From: a bacterium
GTDB lineage: Bacteria > Planctomycetota > Phycisphaerae > Phycisphaerales > UBA1924
Reading direction: 5' to 3'
DNA: 5,712 nucleotides
Assembly (NCBI GenBank): GCA_002401225.1
Contig: NVSM01000003.1
Coordinates: forward strand, 1,829-7,540
The notes under the pieces are model-generated. The model worked only from the letters and a program-made list of their open reading frames with translations. It ran no database searches and was not told the DNA's origin. The position numbers and the translations under genes were made by a program. Positions within the stretch are counted from its first letter, which is position 1. The number at the start of each line of letters is the position of its first letter. This document shows positions 1-5,712 of the stretch, one piece after another.

Positions 1-2037
1 TTGCCTTGGTTGCAGCTTGGTCACCTTCTTCTCGCGGGTTCCGATCTTCTCATGGTCCTTGAGTGATTGGCGTATGTATTTCGTGACCTCATTCCCCTCG
101 GCATGGGTCGGTGAAATCACCATCGCATCCCGACCTTGCTTTACAGATTCCAGATACACGCTGGCCAGGTACTTCGCTCGCTCGTTGGATTGCTCGCCCG
201 TCCAGATATGATCTTGAATCTCCTTGATCGATCCCATCTTCTCAAGCTCGGCAAAGCCGTGCATGATCTTGCCATCGGACAACAAACTGCACGCCTCGCG
301 GTATTGCTCGCAGCGTTGTCTGCGGATGATGCGGACTTCTGCCGGGGTCACATGCCCGAATGTTTCGATGATCTTCATGGCATCGCCGCGTTGCACGGCA
401 TGGTGCTGGGCGGTATCGCCAGTCAGCAACACCCTGCATTCGAGTTTCTGGGCCAGTTTGAGAATCTTGTCCAGATCAGGCACCCCCACCTGGCCAGCTT
501 CATCCACCCAGAGCACACCCCCCCTGATCCGCTTCTGTAGATTCTCATCATGCAGCCACTTGGCCACCGTCACCGCATCCTTGAATCCATCTTTCCGCAG
601 CACCTCATCGGTGATCTTGGCACCGATGGCCACCGGCTGCACTTTGATGCCTTTGGATTCTAACGCACCGACCACCTCATGCATCAGCTTGGTCTTGCCC
701 ACGCCGGCACGCCCGCGAATCATCGCCAGCATATCGGTGGAGCCAAGCACATGCTCGACGGCGATGCGCTGTTCCACAGAGAGTTGTTGATCGACGATTT
801 CATGTCCAGATACCAACGGCATGTATTTGTTGTTGCCATCATGAATCATGGCCAGCATATCTTGTTCTTGCTGGTAGACCTCTGGGGTCACCAGCAATGG
901 TTCGCCCTCCCATGAACCCTGGTGAAGTTCACCAGCTTCGATCATCTTACTAATCCTGCGTTCGACATCCGCGGGCAGCACACCGCCGGTAGTCAGCGTC
1001 AGGGTCTCCGCAATCAGGTCTCTATTCCTCACAGCAGATCGCCGAGTCATAATGTGATCCAGTGCCGCCAGCAATGCCTGATCCAGTTGTTGCTCAGGAT
1101 CGTCTATCTGAATATTGCCAATCTGGGCACGATCAATCACCGTGCCCATAGATTGCAGATCGTCGCTCTCAGCTTGAGTACGCCAGTACGACCGAAGCCG
1201 ATTCATCCCCGCCTCAAGCAACTTCCCCGCCCGGCTTAACTCGCCCAACTTGGATTTCTTCACAGGATCGATAATCCCACGATCCTTAGCCAACTGATCA
1301 ATCTCTTCCGCGCGGCGACTAAATGCCTTGATCATCCGCTCAGGGACACCGGCAATCTCCCAGCCCTTGCCCCGGCGTTCAATGCGATAGCCGAGCTCGG
1401 CGATCTTGGTCTTCAATCTCGCATGGAATGTCGCCTGAAAATATGGTGCATCACGCATCACCGATCCAAAGTCCACGGCCTTGTACTTCTGCTCCACCTC
1501 ATCCCAGGTCACATTGAACACCACGCAATGCATATGCAGATGCGGATCGGGCATCCCATCCACTGGCCTCGCTGTGTGATGCACAAACTCCGCCCAGATC
1601 ATGTTCTTGGTGGGACGGGTCTCATCGGCCCCGCCGACTCGCACACGGGTCAGGGTATCCCGCTCCATCTCCAGCATCGTCTCTCGCACCGAGGTCTCAA
1701 ATGCTTCAACGATTCGCTGATCGCCGCCGAGTTCCAGAGCCAGCGAAACAGACTTGGGAACATGGAAGTTGCAGTCGTATCCGATCCTCCGTTTGTGGCC
1801 CATCTTCTGGGTGAGACGGTTTTCGGTCGCCGGATTCTGATTATCACACAAGTGATTGAATGCGTGCTTGCCGACTTGTCCATGCAAGCCGAGCCGCTCG
1901 GCGATCTTTCCGCCCCAGTCGCCGACACGCTCCTGGTCAAGCCCGTGTGCGTGTGTGTAATACTCGCCGGGGCTCAGGGCACGACGGAAGTAATCCTTCG
2001 CCGCAGCGGCGGAGGTGATCATGTTGATGCGAATCAT
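1..2037 (-). CDS. MobF/TrwC-family conjugative relaxase-helicase, N-terminal 679 residues (3' end outside window)
   Basis: This enzyme would nick plasmid DNA at oriT through a tyrosine, stay covalently bound to the 5' end, and unwind the strand for conjugative transfer. The frame is open from the ATG at 2037 to the window edge. The N-terminus carries the paired-tyrosine region (DYF at 15-17, EYY at 25-27) followed by WGGKIAERLGL (41-51), which resembles TrwC. Next come VPKSVSLAL (93-101) and the metal-binding histidine motif DPHLHMH (164-170), with H153 or H154 as the probable third ligand. After a linker of about 200 residues comes an SF1 helicase: Walker A GRAGVGKT (442-449), Walker B VLWVDEAG (508-515), GDTAQ (540-544) and RRQR (572-575). 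Later helicase motifs lie outside the window. TrwC has YY where this protein has YF in the first pair; Y16, Y26 and Y27 remain. The start has no clear Shine-Dalgarno, and no in-frame start lies between it and the upstream stop at 2092-2094; Met6 is an alternative. Family assignment is firm; the exact system is unknown. Confidence 0.93.
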   Translation of the reverse strand, partial: MIRINMITSAAAAKDYFRRALSPGEYYTHAHGLDQERVGDWGGKIAERLGLHGQVGKHAFNHLCDNQNPATENRLTQKMGHKRRIGYDCNFHVPKSVSLALELGGDQRIVEAFETSVRETMLEMERDTLTRVRVGGADETRPTKNMIWAEFVHHTARPVDGMPDPHLHMHCVVFNVTWDEVEQKYKAVDFGSVMRDAPYFQATFHARLKTKIAELGYRIERRGKGWEIAGVPERMIKAFSRRAEEIDQLAKDRGIIDPVKKSKLGELSRAGKLLEAGMNRLRSYWRTQAESDDLQSMGTVIDRAQIGNIQIDDPEQQLDQALLAALDHIMTRRSAVRNRDLIAETLTLTTGGVLPADVERRISKMIEAGELHQGSWEGEPLLVTPEVYQQEQDMLAMIHDGNNKYMPLVSGHEIVDQQLSVEQRIAVEHVLGSTDMLAMIRGRAGVGKTKLMHEVVGALESKGIKVQPVAIGAKITDEVLRKDGFKDAVTVAKWLHDENLQKRIRGGVLWVDEAGQVGVPDLDKILKLAQKLECRVLLTGDTAQHHAVQRGDAMKIIETFGHVTPAEVRIIRRQRCEQYREACSLLSDGKIMHGFAELEKMGSIKEIQDHIWTGEQSNERAKYLASVYLESVKQGRDAMVISPTHAEGNEVTKYIRQSLKDHEKIGTREKKVTKLQPRQ

Positions 2038-2144
2038 GATTGGTCCAATCTGTAGTGAGTTGTAGAAATGAAGAAGGTGTGTAGTAGGTAATCATCAGCA
2101 CATATACGGCGTGAATCAAGGAGGTGTTGCCAAGATACTGGGGT
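2038..2144. other. Relaxase 5' leader, no gene seen
   Basis: This stretch lies immediately upstream of the minus-strand relaxase and should hold its promoter and translation start region. I found no good -35/-10 pair in minus orientation. TATATG (2106-2101) is the best -10-like hexamer, but the nearest -35-like TTGGCA (2133-2128) is 21 bp away, which is too far. The plus strand shows GGAGG at 2120-2124 overlapping a GTG, too close to serve that start. One copy of the TGTTGCCA motif sits at 2125-2132, about 90 bp before the relaxase ATG, where a repressor or relaxase accessory protein could bind. That role is inference. Confidence 0.4.
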
Positions 2145-2436
2145 GAGGTCCCGCACATTCTCCGCTTGTATAGAAGTGTGAAACGATCAAGGTGTGTGGA
2201 AGAGTTCCTCGACATTCTCCGCGACAAAGATGCAGACCAGCGAGATGAGTTCCTATGCATTCTCGGCATGAACGAATCTGTTGAGTGCGAAGAGTTCCCG
2301 CACATTCTCAGCATGAAAGAGTATGACCGATGGCTTTGAGTTCCTCAGCATTCTCCGTATGCGGTACTACTCGAATGCGAGAAGAGTTCCACAATCTTCT
2401 CCGCATGCACACCGATCGTGATCTCGGTATGACCAC

Positions 2437-2510
2437 TGGCAACAGCCTGGCAACACGCACTGTCAACGCTGGCAACAGACCAGCCCGGTTGTTGCCACCC
2501 ACCTGTCAAC
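2437..2510. repeat. Cluster of TGGCAACA / TGTCAAC iteron-like motifs
   Basis: TGGCAACA occurs exactly at 2437-2444, 2448-2455 and 2470-2477, and inverted as TGTTGCCA at 2490-2497. A further inverted copy lies outside the cluster at 2125-2132. The related CTGTCAAC occurs at 2460-2467 and 2503-2510. The first two copies are 11 bp apart, about one helical turn, as expected for protein binding on one DNA face. The cluster fills the 135-bp gap between the sixth and seventh GAGTTCC repeats. Such short direct and inverted motifs next to a relaxase gene recall operators, oriT accessory-protein sites or replication iterons. No neighbouring replication gene is visible, so the role stays open. Confidence 0.7.
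2470..2497. promoter_or_regulatory. Inverted repeat/hairpin TGGCAACA...TGTTGCCA
   Basis: An 8-bp perfect inverted repeat (2470-2477 with 2490-2497) can be extended by ACC (2479-2481) pairing with GGT (2487-2489) if G2478 is bulged. That leaves a five-base loop, AGCCC. No T-run follows on either strand, so it is not a terminator. MobF relaxases recognise an inverted repeat next to nic, which makes this one candidate for such a site. A palindromic operator is the alternative. Confidence 0.55.
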
Positions 2511-2523
2511 AGCCCAATGAGTT

Positions 2524-2541
2524 CCGCGGCTTTCGCCGCGG
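2524..2541. other. GC-rich hairpin CCGCGGC-TTTC-GCCGCGG
   Basis: A perfect 7-bp stem (2524-2530 with 2535-2541) closes a four-base loop. It lies inside the seventh GAGTTCC repeat, whose CATTCTCCGC part has become CTTTCGCCGC and so completes the palindrome. There is no T-tract on either side, so it is not an intrinsic terminator. Function is unknown. Confidence 0.6.
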
Positions 2542-2599
2542 GGGCATAAACGCCACTCATAGACAGATCAGTATTGAGTTCCCACACATTCGAAGTAGA

Positions 2600-2760
2600 T
2601 GAAGAAGCAGATTCAGTATCCATTACAGAGATGATTGAAGGAAGAGTTCCTCTATGTTCTCAGTATCTAAGAGTACAAATTAGCAGACATCTCCCCGAAC
2701 GGTTCGGATCGACCTGTAATGCAAAGGCCAAACCTAAAGCACTCACTCCTTTCAGCACAG
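2600..2760. other. Intergenic stretch with last repeat copy and a 13-bp imperfect palindrome
   Basis: This stretch holds the ninth GAGTTCC repeat (2644) and the palindrome CCGAACGGTTCGG (2695-2707, six-base arms around one central base). The first copy of a 16-bp direct repeat follows directly. No convincing open frame was seen; short frames on both strands are interrupted or have no start signals. Confidence 0.4.
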
Positions 2761-2825
2761 AAAAAAGGCGCCCAGTTTTCGGATGGGCGCCAGAGTGGTC
2801 ACTCATGTTGATCGATCTGTAATGC
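2707..2825 (+). repeat. 16-bp direct repeat GATCGAYCTGTAATGC bracketing the terminator
   Basis: GATCGACCTGTAATGC at 2707-2722 and GATCGATCTGTAATGC at 2810-2825 match at 15 of 16 bases and start 103 bp apart. The second copy ends five bases before the protease stop codon (2831-2833); between the copies lies the terminator. Possible explanations are a local duplication, a recombination or attachment-site scar, or a protein-binding pair. The sequence does not decide among them. Confidence 0.6.
2761..2791 (-). terminator. Rho-independent terminator of the protease gene
   Basis: A perfect 8-bp stem, GGCGCCCA (2767-2774) with TGGGCGCC (2784-2791), closes a nine-base loop. On the minus strand the stem is followed at once by six Ts (plus-strand A-run 2761-2766). 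It lies 39 bp after the protease stop codon. The T-tract exists on only one side, so it acts on minus-strand transcripts and would shield the repeat region and relaxase promoter from protease read-through. Confidence 0.9.
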
Positions 2826-2830
2826 TAAAA

Positions 2831-5473
2831 CTATGGGCATCCCATATTAAACGCCGCCGTAAACGGTTGCACATCAAAGAAATCAACATGGCCATCATGG
2901 TTTATATCTGCCTTTGGTGAATCTGCAATGAGTGCGGCAGAGAAAGCAGTGTAGTCATCAACATCCACAAGTCCGTCTTGATTAAAATCTGCAATACATG
3001 GCCCTCGCGATATAACCAGGGCAAACTTCACATCCATCACATTGTCATCACTCATCGCTGGCGGAACCGCAGGCGAACACTGTGTCCAGACTGGCAAATG
3101 GCCATCTGCACCGAGATCTTCAAGAACTACCTGAACGGTATACATACCCACTTGCAGATCAGCCCCATCAATAAACACATTTTCAACATTGTTCATCGTG
3201 TCTGCCATACCACCTGATGCTGACCAAATGCCGTGCGTTGTGCTCGGGTTACCATCTTCAACAAGACCATAATTTCCCAAGTACACCGTCGAGCCATCTG
3301 GCGCTGTGACCTTTAGGTCAAGGTTATTCACGAGCGGATTTCCGCCAGTAAAGTTGCTTGGTGGCGGGTCGCTCCACACAAGTGAAACCCGCAGTTCAGT
3401 ATCCGTAGAAATGACCTCAAAGCAGTATTCAGCTTCAGAAGCTGATGGGTCGTTTGGATCATCTAGGAGAATTTTATTTTCAGGGACAATCCGCATGACA
3501 GGTGGATTACTCACCGCAAATAAACACTGAGGCGAGATGATCGCGGAATCCTGATACCACACTGCACGATCATACAACTTCACTAGATCTGGAAGTCCCC
3601 ATCCTTGTACATCGCGAGTGATCGTGTTATTTGGGTCATCCAGAACACCGTTGCCATCCGTATCCAAGTTCCAATCATAAGGCGAAGCGGTATTGATCAA
3701 GAGTGCTTTGATAACAGCTGGTCCTGGACGATTGGCAAACACATCAGTATCAGGAATACCTGTGACAGACGGCAGGGTGCTCCGGAAAATATTCTTGCCT
3801 GTTGTTGATCCCAATGGATACTGCCTACCCCACATTTCAAAGACAAGACCTGCAGAACCTGCGACAACCGGAGTCGAAAAACTGTTTCCTGTTCTTACCC
3901 GAATATCATCAGGGCCACCACCGAAGCTAGGATTACAACCCGCAGTCCATACATTTTGTCCATTAAGAACAAGATCTGGCTTAACTCTTCCTACAGGGAG
4001 GGTTTGAGAGTTGTCGACATCTACTGGGCCATGTCCAAATATCCCAATAATATCGTCATCTCTATTGCCGGCAGTCCCGTTGTTATTGAGCGCTCCTGCA
4101 GTTAGAATATTTTTTCCAATTGCAGAGCTACCAACCGCATTTGCAGTATTACCCATCCCATGGGACATTAAATAATCATAGCTAAATGCTATTCTGTCCG
4201 CCTCAGCAGTCCATCCATTATCATTGTAGCTATGAGCAAAATTCGAAACGCCCCAACTGTTGCTTTGCAAAACCGTTCTGTAATTCACTGTACTGCTAAC
4301 GACTGGATCCATCGCCAATTGAGATAAAGATTGCGTCAAACAATCTCGCGAATATGTCCCTCCCATTGATTCTGTCAGTTTGAAATTATTAAATATCCCT
4401 TGCCCTTCAGGAATCATACCCGCCACCGCAGAAAACGGGCCGTTTGGATCAGTCTTTGCGAACAAGAGGCTGTAAGTCCCAGTCCCATGATCATTATCGC
4501 ATCCTGGGCCGGGGTTTGGTGGCGGATTGTCACGAACAATTGGTGTATTGCTTACACTCCCAATTACAGGGTTTGAGAGTAAAAGGTGCGTATCAAAGAT
4601 TTCTGCACGAACACCAGTTCCTTTAAAATCTGACGCTATTTCAAGAATATCGGCTCCGCTCATTTCTCTACTTTGCGCAGAGTTTAGATTCCCCGTCGAT
4701 TGTTTGTATATATCTATACAATCATCGCTATTTAGTACAGCCTCCAACAGCATCGCTGAAGCAGAGGCATCTATGAAACGACCAGATTCAGCGACACGAG
4801 TCACCACTCCGCCACCATTTTCAACGATGTCAGCTAGGCGAAGCTGGGCATCAATACTTGGTGGCATGATGTGTATCCTAATAGCTAGTCGACCATCTTT
4901 GTCGACTTCAGCCTGATCAATATCCAAACCAAGTTTCATCTCTGGCTCAATCGGTCCAACCCAGCGAACCCAAGGCTGCGACTCAACCTCACTCCGTACA
5001 GATGGTGACATCCTCACTACACGAGCTTGGTCTGCCAAATGCCCAGGCAACATTTGAGCTCCAAGCCGCATCAACTCATTCAAGTATTCAACTCTCGGCA
5101 TCGTTTTAAACTGAACGATAAACATCTCTGCTTCTGCATCAGCTTGCAATCTTGATGGCACATCACGAGTCCCAGTTAATGGATCAAATGTACCTGCCCG
5201 TGTATGAATCATTGGCTTTTGCTCTACAGCAGGGCCCAGTTTTCCATCACTTCCTTCGAAGGCGTATAGGACGCCATTTGTGCCGTCACTCAGCTTGCCT
5301 TTCCATAGCCGAATAGTGAGATCGGATCCTGGCAAAACGATACGCTCTGCAGATTCCGTCAGTACATTTGTCACCTGTTCATCCGCGAGGCAAAATGCCG
5401 CTTGTGATGTGCCAGCAGTTATCAGAAGTGCACTAATTAGAATACCATTCAAGTTTTTAGCTCTTGTCGCCAT
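2831..5473 (-). CDS. Exported subtilisin-like (S8) serine protease with C-terminal GC-type dockerin module, 880 residues
   Basis: This is a probable secreted or surface-anchored endopeptidase. A signal peptide is visible: charged start, hydrophobic stretch ILISALLITAG (11-21), possible cleavage near SQA (23-25) or CLA (28-30). Residues 116-180 and 196-258 look like two propeptide or inhibitor-like modules; the first ends in WVRWVGPIEPEMKL. The S8 catalytic region follows: Asp294 in FDTH, His329 in DHGTGT, oxyanion Asn442 in GMGN and Ser531 in GNSFSTPVVAG. FDTH replaces the usual DTG or DSG; the other motifs are close to consensus. Residues 683-785 form a beta-sandwich of the type found after Kp-43-like S8 domains (SLVWSDPP, LVNNLDLKV, NNVENVFI). 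The tail has two dockerin-type calcium loops, DFNQDGLVDVDD (829-840) and DINHDGHVDFFD (856-867), and ends in GCP. The start has AGGAGA five bases upstream. The gene stands alone, with its own terminator. Substrate is unknown; a nutritional protease or surface-processing enzyme are both possible. Confidence 0.93.
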   Translation of the reverse strand: MATRAKNLNGILISALLITAGTSQAAFCLADEQVTNVLTESAERIVLPGSDLTIRLWKGKLSDGTNGVLYAFEGSDGKLGPAVEQKPMIHTRAGTFDPLTGTRDVPSRLQADAEAEMFIVQFKTMPRVEYLNELMRLGAQMLPGHLADQARVVRMSPSVRSEVESQPWVRWVGPIEPEMKLGLDIDQAEVDKDGRLAIRIHIMPPSIDAQLRLADIVENGGGVVTRVAESGRFIDASASAMLLEAVLNSDDCIDIYKQSTGNLNSAQSREMSGADILEIASDFKGTGVRAEIFDTHLLLSNPVIGSVSNTPIVRDNPPPNPGPGCDNDHGTGTYSLLFAKTDPNGPFSAVAGMIPEGQGIFNNFKLTESMGGTYSRDCLTQSLSQLAMDPVVSSTVNYRTVLQSNSWGVSNFAHSYNDNGWTAEADRIAFSYDYLMSHGMGNTANAVGSSAIGKNILTAGALNNNGTAGNRDDDIIGIFGHGPVDVDNSQTLPVGRVKPDLVLNGQNVWTAGCNPSFGGGPDDIRVRTGNSFSTPVVAGSAGLVFEMWGRQYPLGSTTGKNIFRSTLPSVTGIPDTDVFANRPGPAVIKALLINTASPYDWNLDTDGNGVLDDPNNTITRDVQGWGLPDLVKLYDRAVWYQDSAIISPQCLFAVSNPPVMRIVPENKILLDDPNDPSASEAEYCFEVISTDTELRVSLVWSDPPPSNFTGGNPLVNNLDLKVTAPDGSTVYLGNYGLVEDGNPSTTHGIWSASGGMADTMNNVENVFIDGADLQVGMYTVQVVLEDLGADGHLPVWTQCSPAVPPAMSDDNVMDVKFALVISRGPCIADFNQDGLVDVDDYTAFSAALIADSPKADINHDGHVDFFDVQPFTAAFNMGCP

Positions 5474-5478
5474 GCCAG

Positions 5479-5484
5479 TCTCCT
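5479..5484 (-). promoter_or_regulatory. Ribosome binding site AGGAGA of the protease gene
   Basis: On the minus strand AGGAGA lies five bases before the ATG at 5473. It supports this start, which also leaves a normal signal peptide at the N-terminus. Confidence 0.8.
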
Positions 5485-5495
5485 ATTTTTCTATA

Positions 5496-5518
5496 GATCA
5501 ATCCGAACAAATTTGATC
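5496..5518. promoter_or_regulatory. Inverted repeat GATCAA...TTGATC upstream of the protease
   Basis: Six-base arms (5496-5501 and 5513-5518) flank 11 bases, about 23 bp upstream of the protease ATG and just ahead of its ribosome binding site. It could be an operator or a leader stem. With arms this short, chance is possible. Confidence 0.35.
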
Positions 5519-5688
5519 CTTCTTCTGCCCAAGTACGCGACCTAGGCTTCTTTAAAGGCGTTCATGATTGGCTTGAAACAAGTCTCGCTGTTTTGAAATT
5601 AACCCCATCATGACATTGCCAACGAAACATTACTCTAGTGTATTTCCGGTTTCGTGCGCATGTCACACGCCAAAATTTTAAAAATATA

Positions 5689-5695
5689 TAAGGAG
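5689..5695 (+). promoter_or_regulatory. Ribosome binding site TAAGGAG for the gene at the right edge
   Basis: TAAGGAG lies seven bases before the ATG at 5703, a standard Shine-Dalgarno spacing. It is the main evidence that a gene begins there. Confidence 0.75.
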
Positions 5696-5702
5696 CAACA
5701 AG

Positions 5703-5712
5703 ATGAATACTG
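5703..5712 (+). CDS. Start of an unidentified gene (first three codons only)
   Basis: An ATG followed by AAT ACT (Met-Asn-Thr) begins seven bases after a strong Shine-Dalgarno and runs off the right edge. Nothing can be said about the product. It is divergent from the protease gene and shares the 229-bp intergenic region with it. Confidence 0.65.

Larger units (their letters stand above)
2145..2667 (+). repeat. Array of nine degenerate ~24-bp repeats (GAGTTCC family) with unique intervening sequence
   Basis: Read on the plus strand, the unit is GAGTTCC, four variable bases, CATTCTC, one variable base, then GCATG, usually preceded by GAA. Copies begin at 2145 (GAGGTCC), 2202, 2247, 2292, 2338, 2384, 2519, 2576 and 2644. 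Start-to-start distances are 57, 45, 45, 46, 46, 135 (three times 45), 57 and 68. Copies two to six are the best. The copy at 2519 has been reshaped into a GC-rich hairpin, and those at 2576 and 2644 match only in part. The 21-22 bp between units show no shared sequence by eye. In several copies the front forms a small dyad, GAA-GAG-TTC. One reading frame gives a recurring E-F-x-x-I-L-x-M peptide, but the frame is not kept (46- and 68-bp steps) and stops interrupt it. The array lies upstream of the relaxase. It could be an oriT or regulatory region, a dispersed intergenic repeat family, or decayed coding repeats. It does not look like a CRISPR array because the units are too divergent. Confidence 0.8.
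5474..5702. promoter_or_regulatory. Divergent intergenic region between the protease and the next gene
   Basis: The 229 bp separate two genes read outward and must hold the control elements of both. On the plus strand TTGCCA (5616-5621) and TGTATT (5639-5644) are 17 bp apart and form a weak sigma-70-like pair, about 58 bp before the ATG at 5703. On the minus strand TATAGA (5495-5490) is -10-like but too close to the protease start to be used, and no better pair stands out. Small inverted repeats lie at 5496-5518 and 5572-5582 (CTTG-AAA-CAAG). The stretch before the plus-strand gene is AT-rich. Confidence 0.45.

Noticed and set aside
224..790. Plus-strand open frame of 188 codons
   Set aside because: It lies antisense to the relaxase-helicase reading frame, has no recognisable motifs and is rich in Ser, Thr and Pro as expected of a shadow frame.
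1423..2055. Plus-strand open frame of 210 codons
   Set aside because: It is antisense to the relaxase N-terminus, where the histidine and tyrosine motifs on the minus strand are unmistakable.
1937..2314. Minus-strand 125-codon frame containing repeated RMCGNSS-like peptides
   Set aside because: It is the reverse reading of the same repeats and overlaps the relaxase start in another frame.
2124..2339. Plus-strand 71-codon frame with repeated EEFxxIL peptides
   Set aside because: Its GTG start overlaps the only Shine-Dalgarno-like GGAGG, the repeats continue past its stop in other frames, and third-base changes are absent. It is better explained by the DNA repeat array.
2524..2541. Intrinsic terminator at the CCGCGGC hairpin
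   Set aside because: No T-run follows the stem on either strand.
2145..2667. CRISPR array
   Set aside because: Units and spacers are of roughly suitable length, but the units are too divergent, the spacing runs from 45 to 135 bp, and no cas gene is visible.
2038..2760. Integron attC sites suggested by the GTTG/CAAC motifs
   Set aside because: The arrangement lacks paired R and L sites of attC architecture, and no gene cassettes lie between the motifs.
5490..5495. TATAGA as the -10 box of the protease
   Set aside because: The start of transcription would fall on the ribosome binding site, and no matching -35 element is present.

Overview
The window most likely comes from a planctomycete, probably of the Phycisphaerae group. 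The main evidence is the large gene on the right. It encodes an exported subtilisin-like protease that ends in a two-repeat dockerin-like module closed by Gly-Cys-Pro, the 'GC-type dockerin' sorting tail I associate with that group. The assignment rests on this recalled family knowledge, not on a search.

Layout, left to right. Positions 1-2037 (minus strand) hold the N-terminal 679 codons of a MobF/TrwC-type conjugative relaxase-helicase that runs off the left edge. Positions 2038-2830 hold no convincing gene but are highly structured. There are nine copies of a degenerate ~24-bp repeat built on GAGTTCC, mostly 45-46 bp apart with unrelated sequence between them. A separate 8-bp motif, TGGCAACA, occurs five times in both orientations. 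There are two hairpins, an imperfect palindrome, and a 16-bp direct repeat that brackets a Rho-independent terminator. Positions 2831-5473 (minus strand) hold the complete 880-residue protease. Positions 5474-5702 are a divergent intergenic region, and at 5703 a plus-strand gene begins with a good ribosome binding site but only a few codons are visible.

The relaxase suggests that at least the left part belongs to a conjugative or mobilisable element, plasmid or integrated. The repeat-rich 0.7 kb directly upstream of the relaxase start is where an origin of transfer, a relaxase-binding site or an autoregulatory operator region would be expected. I do not recognise a known nic site, so that is a hypothesis. 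The protease is terminated independently of the relaxase and is lower in G+C by eye, so the two genes need not share a function or history. The best candidate for something undescribed is the 2125-2667 repeat region.
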